From: Vanilla planifolia | Lineage: Eukaryota > Streptophyta > Magnoliopsida > Asparagales > Orchidaceae | DNA: 64,000 bases | Reading direction: 5' to 3' | Assembly (NCBI GenBank): GCA_023846275.1 | Contig: JAIUJO010000090.1 | Coordinates: 1,945,759 to 2,009,758, forward strand | In this document: piece by piece, positions 56,161 through 64,000 of the stretch | Layout of the letters: the number at the start of each line of letters is the position of its first letter | Position numbering within the stretch: the stretch's first letter is position 1 | Made by a program: the position numbers and the translations under genes | Notes under the pieces: model-generated | Seen by the model: only the letters and a program-made list of their open reading frames with translations | Told to the model about the DNA's origin: nothing | Databases searched by the model: none

Positions 56161-59100
56161 TTTTATAATTTATAGCAATTAGTAATGATTTTTGAACAAG
56201 CAGAAAGAAATATCGTTCCACTACTCTCTGTGATATTATTCCAATTGAATATTTATTTTTAGAATTTAAAATATTTAATTTTCTATAAATTTGATGTACT
56301 TAACATAACATCATGCTTTATACATAACTTAATGAACGAGAATGTAATACCAGATCTCCTAAACTTTTTATAATGTTACTCTTGTGTATACTTTATCTGA
56401 TTTTCTTAAATATGTTTCTTTTATTTTGTTATACAACTATGAAATTCTAATTCTCATCTTATGTGACCTTCACAACATTTTAATTTTGGAATATGAAGTT
56501 GCTCTACCTTATCTTGCTTAGCTCTATAATGTATTTCTTTAATATTCAAAAATTATTTATCATTATATATGTTTATAATTCATACTAACTCAAAACAAGG
56601 CCTAGTCATGACTAATCAGATTTCATTTGACTTGAATTGACCAGCTCAACAAATTAAATATTTGTTTTTAAATATTAAATATTTTATGTTTGATGGCTTT
56701 CATAATTTTAACAAGACATTTTCATTTGTAACGAATTTGATAGTCAAGGATGTTGCACTCAAGCTCTTAATATCTTTTAACATAAGTTTCCTTTATAATT
56801 TATCCTATTTCCTGAAAAAGTGTTGAAATAATTTTGTTATTTTTCCATAAAACTCTTATTCTCCAGTCATATGAATTTAATAATGCATTTATTTGGGTAA
56901 AATAGATTGCTTGAATATATCTTTTTTTTTTTATTAATATCTATTTGATAACAAATAACAATTTATTTTTATTCATCCATATTTTTTGTGGTAAATTTCA
57001 CAAATTCAAAATTATATTTGATTAAGATGAAATAATTGTCATTGGTCCCATCTCCATGTGCTTTATTCATTTAAACATACTTTCATATATTTCTAAAAAA
57101 ATTATTTTCCATTATTTTCTCATGATTTATGAATGATTTTAATACAAACTTTATTTGATGATCAAGGATGGCACAAATAAAATACTTAGTATCTTGCAAG
57201 TTGCTTTTCCAAAAACTTTATATCATCTCTTCAAATATTTCCTTGGGCAAGCTTCTGGTCATTTTTGTTTGCTTATATAACAATGCTTTAATTTATCAAA
57301 TTTTAGCTTTATTATATATTACTTAAATTTAAAATATATTCTATTAATATTTATACTTATTTACTATGGTACTTCTCAATAACTCCAAATGAGGTCTCAT
57401 TAAGATGCAATAAATGTTGTTAGGCTCATCTTGATTGTCTTTAAAGAATTAAATATCCATTTCTACATTTTTAGATATTTAGTTTCTATTTCTTTCGCTA
57501 CAGGATGAGATTTATTGACCCTTAGCTAATTGGATGATAAAGGATATTCCACTTGTTCTCTTTCATTTTTTTAATGCAATTTTTCTAAACAATCTATCTC
57601 ATTTTTTCAAAAGTTTCACTTTAATTATGTTATATGACTAAGAAACACATTTTGTCCTCTCATATGTTCTTTTCAACACTTTCATTTGGTTATATTATAT
57701 TTTCTTAATTAATTTTCTTCTAATATATTTATATATTTAATATAAAATATTCTTTTTATTTAAGCCTCTTTAATTTGGTAGTTTTAATTAGTTCCAATTA
57801 AGGTTTGATCGAGATGAAGCAAATTTTATGAAACACAACACAAAGGATACTCTCAAATCAAATATTCATTTATATATTTTTGAAACTATTTTTTCAAAAG
57901 ATTTTGCATACTTTACAAGATATTTTAATTTGTGCTAAAATTGGCTATCAAGGATATTATTACACATGATTCATTTATTGTCTTCAAATGCAACTTCCTT
58001 ATACAATTTATCTTGTCACTATAGATTTTATGATTGCTTTGTTACATTGATATGTAGCACTAACCCTCCCCTATGTAGCTTTTATATTGCTTTGAATTTT
58101 TCTATTATATGGCATCAATTTATCTAATTTTAGTTTTATTATTAATTTACTTAATATTAAAATAAAATTTTAATATTATTTATTCTTATTTAATTTTGTA
58201 ACTTTTTGTAATTCTAATCAGTTCTTAATTGAGATGAAACAAATATTATTAGACTCGTCTTGAAGAGCTCTGTGTAATTAAATATTAACATTTTATATTT
58301 TTCTAGTTATGTTATTTTATATGACTTTCACATTAATTACAAGAAAGTTTTATTTTGGCCTAATTTGATGGTCAAAGGTGTTGCACTCAATCTGTCAAGT
58401 ATCTTTGAATAGAGTTTTCTCACAAAAATTATCTCACTTCTTGGAATATTTCCCAATGATTTCGTTATATTATTGTGAAACTTAAACTATACTCTCATTT
58501 GCCCATTCTGTCACTTTTTTTGGTTATATTATATTACTTAATTTATCTCATTTCAAGTTTATTACATTTTTCATAGTTTAAAAAAATATATTATTTTAAA
58601 TGTACATTTACATTGGCAATCAACAATAGTTCCAAATGATGTCCATTCTATGTAAAACACTATTCATGGGACTTGTATAGAGGAGCTCGATCCAATAAAA
58701 TATTCATTTGCAAATGTTTAAATTTTTTTATGATTTTGAAAAACTTTATGAAGTTTTTTTCTCCATATCTAATTTAATAGTCAACAATTTCACACAAGAT
58801 CTTTTAAGTGTTTTAGAACACAACCATTACAAATAATTTAACTAATTTCTTAAAATACCTATCTTTATTTTTTTTAATTGTGTTACATTACTAAGAAACT
58901 CTTTTTCTCCTTTGGTATGACCTCTTCATCACTTTCATTTGGTTATATTACATTTCTTTAGTTGAACTCGGTTTTTATTTAATATATAAAATTTTGTATT
59001 ATTAAAAAAATAATTTTTATGTTTTTTATGTTTTTGGGTGATTCATAGTATTAATAAAGATGGTCCAATGAGTTTGAAACAAAAGTTATTTAACTCATCT

Positions 59101-59884
59101 CGATAGGCTCTATAAAATTATAACTTGTTTATAAATTTTAGATATGTTGTCTAAAAATTTTTGTTTGCTATGTGAGAAATTTTAATTCATATCTCATTTA
59201 ATGATCAAGAATACTCTCAATCAATTTAGTCACTTGAAATGTAACTTTAAAAGACAATTTATCTAACTTCATTAATTTTTTGCTTTGATATAACTACATT
59301 GCTAAGAAACTCTAATTTTCTCTTATATGACCTTTACTATTATACGGTTACAATACATTTCTTTAGTTTACATCATGTTAGCTTCAATTTTGGTTTAATT
59401 AAATTTGAAATAATAATTTAATAATATATTTTGCTTATTTACTTTTGTGATTTGTGGCATTTCGAAACGAGGTCCAATTGAGACGACAAAAAGCATTGTT
59501 TTAGTCATCACGATACGCTCTATCAAATTAAATTTTAATTTTTTAATTTTGAAATATTTTATTTTTATGCTTTGGCATCCTTTTAAAGAAAATTTAATTT
59601 CCACAAAGTGGCATTTAAGGCATTTCTTTCAATCGCCCTAGTATCTCAGAATGCAATATTTCCATATAATTTATCAGATTTCTCTAGTTTTTTTATTTTG
59701 ACTTAGACTTATTATTATGTAATTCTAATTCTTTTATCAAAAAACCTTTGCACTACTTTGATTTGGTTATATTTTAAAACTTCAATTCAAGCATTTTTAT
59801 TTTAATTCATATTTATTTAAATAATAGATTTTAATAAATTAGTTATGCTTACTTAATTTGAAAATTCATAGCAATTGAAAATAT

Positions 59885-60155
59885 GAGTTGATTAAGACAG
59901 GATGAATATCATTAGACTAGTTTTTACGAGTTCAGTGCAATAAAACATTAATCTCAAAGTTTTTAAATATTATACTTTTTGCACCTTTGGCACACATTAT
60001 GTGTTTTTTATTACAAATAATGTCCAATCGAGATGAAATAAATATCATTAGACTTATCTCAATAAGCTCTATCTAATTAGACATTTTTTTTTATTTTCTT
60101 AAATGTTAATTTTTTTGGGGTTTTTTAATATTTATGAATCATTTATGTTTTATTA
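59885..60155 (+). repeat. Partial-monomer tandem duplication in the satellite
   Basis: The block from 'gattaagacaggatgaatat' through 'cacacattatgtg' (about 59,890 to 60,010) is followed at about 60,021 by the same part of the monomer again ('aatgtccaatcgagatgaaat...'). The GAGCTC-type landmark therefore recurs after only about 133 bp instead of 410. Confidence 0.65.
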
Positions 60156-63100
60156 TCATAGATGTTGTAATCAAACTCCTTACTATATAAAAATGTAACT
60201 TTCTCATACAATTCTCTATCTATTATATTAATATGAAATTACAACTTTCTTATAATGTGTCCTTTACATTATTTTTTTATAATAACATTACTTCAATTTT
60301 TTTCATTTGCGCTTTATTATACGTTCATAATAATAAAATGTTAATTTGTTACTACTTATTCCTATTTAATTTGTATTTTTTGGAAAATACAAACTTAGAT
60401 TGGTTGAGATGAAACAAATTTCATTTAACTAATTTGAAGAGCACTATCCAATTAAAACTTAATTTCTATATTTTTAACTAATTTTATTTTCTTTTATAAT
60501 TTTGTTAAACTTTGTAAGGAATTTTGATGCATTATTGATTCCATTATGTAGGATGTTATGCTTGATATCCTTAAGCTTTTAAAATGTAACTTTCTCAAAC
60601 AACAAAACTCATTTTTCAAATATTTTTACTTTTATTTGCTTATATAAGTTTGAAATACTAATTCCATTCTTATATCACCTTTGCATTGCTTTGATTTGTT
60701 TATATTATATTTCTTAAACATATCAAATTTTTAGTTTTAATAGATATATAATTAATATTAAATAAATAATTTATTAATATTTAGTCTTTATTTATTTTTG
60801 TGATTCATAGTAATTCAAAATAAGATCTCACCAAGATAAAACAAACATTGTTTGAGATGACTGGACAAATTTTATCGAGCAATAAATCCTTTTGTATATT
60901 CAAAAATATTCCTTTTTCAATGGTTTTGATGTGATTAACGAGACATTTGATTAGTTTTTGACTAGTTGATAACTGATGTTACACTTAATGTACTAAGAAT
61001 TATAGAATGCAACTTTCTTATTTAATTTATCCCATTTGTTTAAATTTTTTTCTATCTTAATTATATTACTATGAAACTCTAAATCTTTTCTTATGTAAAC
61101 TTTATATCAATTTGATTGGTTATATTACTTTTCTTAATTTTAACTTAATTCTAGTTTAATATATAATTATTTTGTATTAAGATAATAATTTCTTACAATT
61201 AATGGTTGTTTATTATGATAATTAGTAGAAAGTTAAAGAGAGGTCTAATCAAGTGAATAATGATTATTGTATTCTTATCTTTTAGCTTTATTAAATTTGC
61301 TATTTATTTTAAAAAAATTTTCATATTTTATTGACTATGGCCCTAGAAATCTATCCAAAAGATTTTGATTCATACCTCACTTTATGATAGATGATGTTAA
61401 ACTAAATCGCTTTAGTATCTTCGATTACAACTTTATTATTTAAAATATCTTATTTCTCTAATCATTTGACATTTTCATGACCTTGATTTTGTTATATTCC
61501 ATTTCCTCAATTTATGTTTTTTAAATTTTAATATATATTTTCAAAAAAATAAATAATTATTTTTTAATTATTTATGCTTATTTACTTAGGTAATTCAAAG
61601 TAATTCAAGTCAAGATAGAATACACATCATTGGAATCAACTCAACAATCTCCATCGAATTAAATATTTTATTTTTTATGACTTTTGTGTTCTTTGTGAGA
61701 CTTTTTTTCATACCTAATTTGATAATTTAGGAACCAACTTTTGGTCACCTTAGTGTCATAGAATGTATGTTTCCTATATAGTTTACTCCAGCTCTTCAAA
61801 TATTTAGCTTTTATTTTGTTATATCACTATGTAACTCGGATTATCCTCGCGTGTGACCTATTTTATAGATTCGAATTTCTTATATTATGGTTCTTCAACA
61901 TTAAAATAATAATTTATTATTATTATTTATTTATATTTACATTTCTAATTTGTAGTAATTTCTAAAGTGGTTTGATTGAGATCAAGCAAATGTCATTGGA
62001 CACCTCTCGACAAGCTTTAAGGAATTAAATTATTTTTCTATATTTTGAAACAATTTAACTTTTTGTGGTTTTTGAAATCTTTATGAGACTTTTTGATTCA
62101 TTCATAATTTAATGAATAAGATTGTTATACTCAATCTCTTTAATCGCTTTACAACAACTTTGTCATACAATTTGTATAATATTTCAAATTTTTTGCTTTG
62201 TTTGTGTTGCATTACATTATCTCAATTTACCTAATTTTAGTTTTAATATATATCCTCTTAATATTAAAACAATAATTTATTACTATTTATGCCTTAAGTA
62301 CTTTGTTGGTTCATAATAATTATCAATGAGCTTTAATAGAAACGAAACAAATGTCATCTCTATAAGCTATATCTAATTAAATTTTTATTGTTATATTTTC
62401 ATAAATTTTATTTTGTAGGGTTTTAGAATGGTTTAAAAGAAAATATGATTATTATCTTATTTAATAATTAAGGATTTTCACTCTATCATCTAAGTATATT
62501 TAGTTAGAATCCAACTTTTTGGAATTATTTATTTAATTTTGTCAAATTTTTCATTTTGAATTGGTTATAGCACAATGTTGCTCTAAATGGCCTTTCATGT
62601 TATAGTTACATCACTCTGCTTTGCTTGTATTAAATTGATTCAATTTGTCTAATTTTTTACATTAAAATATATCTTAACTTTAACATAAAATTTCTTAATA
62701 TTAAAAAAGTAATATACTATTATTTATGCTTAATTAAATCTGTAATTCATAATAATTCTAAATGAGATCTAATGAAGATGAAACATATATTATTTGACTT
62801 GAAAGAATGAGCTCCCTTCAATTAAATATTTATTTCTATATTTATATATATTTATTTCTCGATGATGCTTGCTAGCATTATGCAAGATCATGGTTCATAC
62901 TAGATTTCCTGAATAGCGATGTTACACTTGACCTTCTTAGTATCAAAGGATGCAACTTTCTTCTATAAATTATCCAATTGTTCAACTTTTTTCCTTTCAT
63001 TTAGTTATATTACTTTCAAACACTAATTCACATCTCATGTGATCTTTGTATCACTATGACTTAATTATATTACATTACTATAGCTCTAATATATATTTAT

Positions 63101-64000
63101 TCACTATTAAAATAATAATTTATTACTATTTTTAACATATTTACTTTTGTAATTTATAGTAATTCAAGACAAGCTTTGATCAGGAACAAACAAACATCAT
63201 TGGAGTTTTATTGATTAGTCATATTAAGTTAAAAATTCATTTTTATACCTTTGAATATTTTATTCCCCATTGTTTCGGCACACTTCATGTGATAATTACT
63301 TTACCAAATTTGATGATTCAGGATTTTACATTCAATCTCTTTAATATCTTTGAAAGAAAAATTTTCATATAATTTATCCATTATTCAAAGTTAGGCATTG
63401 ATTTTGTTATATTACTATATATGTCTAAATGTCCTCAAAAGTGACCTTTACATACCTTTCATTAAAATACAATATGTTGTTTTTATTTATCTATTATAAG
63501 ATTTAGAATATAAATTCTTAATATTTAGATAATATTTATTATAACTTATGCTTATTTACCTTTGAAAGTCAATATAATTTTAGAGTAGGTCCGATTGAAA
63601 TGTAACAAACATTTTTAGACTTATCTCTTTGACTACAAAATTAAATATTCATTTTTAAATTTTAAAATATTGTTGCAAACTTTATGATGCATTTTAATTC
63701 AAACAAGATTCATTGATTAAGGGCTTACACACAATCTTCTTTGTATTTTAATCTTTGCCACAAACCTGTATCTCATTTCTTTACATATCTTCCTTTTTTT
63801 ATACTAATGTTTAATTACAAATCTCAGCAACTATGACTTTTAAATTACTTAATTTTTCTATATTATATTACATCAATTTAGTTTTAATTTATATTTACAT
63901 AATATTAAAATAATAATGAATTATTTATTTTACTTGTTAACTTTAGTAAGACATATTAATTCAAAATGTGGTCAGATCAAGATGAAAAAAATTTTGTTTG

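Larger units (their letters stand above)
50025..64000 (+). repeat. 410-bp degenerate satellite array, about 34 monomers
   Basis: A block order recurs throughout: 'tttgatgatcaaggatgtta', 'cactcaatctcc', 'gaatgcaactttct', 'caatttatctcattt', 'ttttgttatatta', 'aactctaattct', 'atgtgacctttacatt', 'caatttatctcatttc', 'ttaatattaaaataataatt', 'cttatttactttg', 'gatgaaacaaatatcatt', 'gatgagctctat'. The last block recurs near 50,990, 51,403, 51,815, 52,220, 52,945, 53,752, 54,575, 55,420, 56,640, 57,435, 58,258, 59,098, 59,508, 60,435, 62,000, 62,800 and at most places between, with typical spacing 400 to 425. Monomers are strongly diverged. There are no genes; the array runs off the right edge. Confidence 0.85.

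Noticed and set aside
59395-59641. Overlapping plus and minus open stretches
   Set aside because: Both fall inside ordinary satellite monomers and are not preserved in neighbouring monomers.
50025-64000. CRISPR-like or centromeric CENP-B-box array
   Set aside because: Monomers of about 410 bp without short identical repeats and unique spacers exclude CRISPR. I see no CENP-B box, and centromeric function cannot be read from sequence alone.

Overview
The window looks like repeat-dominated intergenic or pericentromeric DNA from a seed plant. The evidence is a plant Ty1/Copia signature (initiator-tRNA-Met primer site TGGTATCAGAG, UBN2-type gag with zinc knuckles), very high A+T, few CG dinucleotides, and the absence of any intact gene. 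I found no host protein-coding gene, rRNA, tRNA or CRISPR that I can defend. The species cannot be named from this sequence.

Region 1 (1 to about 43,527) is a head-to-tail array of one LTR-retrotransposon family. A module of about 4.7 kb (LTR of about 2.2 kb plus an internal region of about 2.5 kb) repeats again and again in the same orientation, each LTR serving as the right end of one copy and the left end of the next. I count eleven internal regions (U1 to U11) and eleven LTRs or LTR pieces (L0 to L10); the array runs off the left edge. Each internal region holds a primer-binding site, a leader and a fossil Copia-type gag; the longer ones also have an A+T-rich tail and a polypurine tract. 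No protease, integrase or reverse transcriptase is recognisable in any copy, so this is a gag-only, non-autonomous (TR-GAG-like) family. All gag copies are fossils with multiple breaks. The most regular stretch is about 23,457 to 37,749 (U7, L7, U8, L8, U9, L9).

Region 2 (about 37,690 to 43,527) is the right end of the array. Here a shorter module of about 2.9 kb, made of a gag region plus a non-element segment of about 1.05 kb, occurs twice in tandem (U10-D1 and U11-D2). Each D segment opens with about 140 bp resembling the satellite that fills the right side of the window.

Region 3 (about 43,528 to 48,700) is low-copy-looking A+T-rich DNA with no gene I recognise; a few short open stretches could be gene debris.

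Region 4 (about 48,700 to 64,000) is a degenerate tandem satellite with a monomer of about 410 bp. Roughly three monomers lie in inverted orientation (48,700 to about 50,010), then the array flips and about 34 monomers run forward off the right edge. Local expansions inside it include an AT microsatellite, a 10-bp minisatellite and a partial-monomer duplication.

The most notable structure is therefore architectural: a gag-only retrotransposon turned into a macrosatellite-like array, lying close to an unrelated 410-bp satellite, with satellite-derived sequence at the array's right border. Repeat boundaries were placed by eye and are good to about 5 to 30 bases unless a TG, CA, PBS or PPT fixes them.
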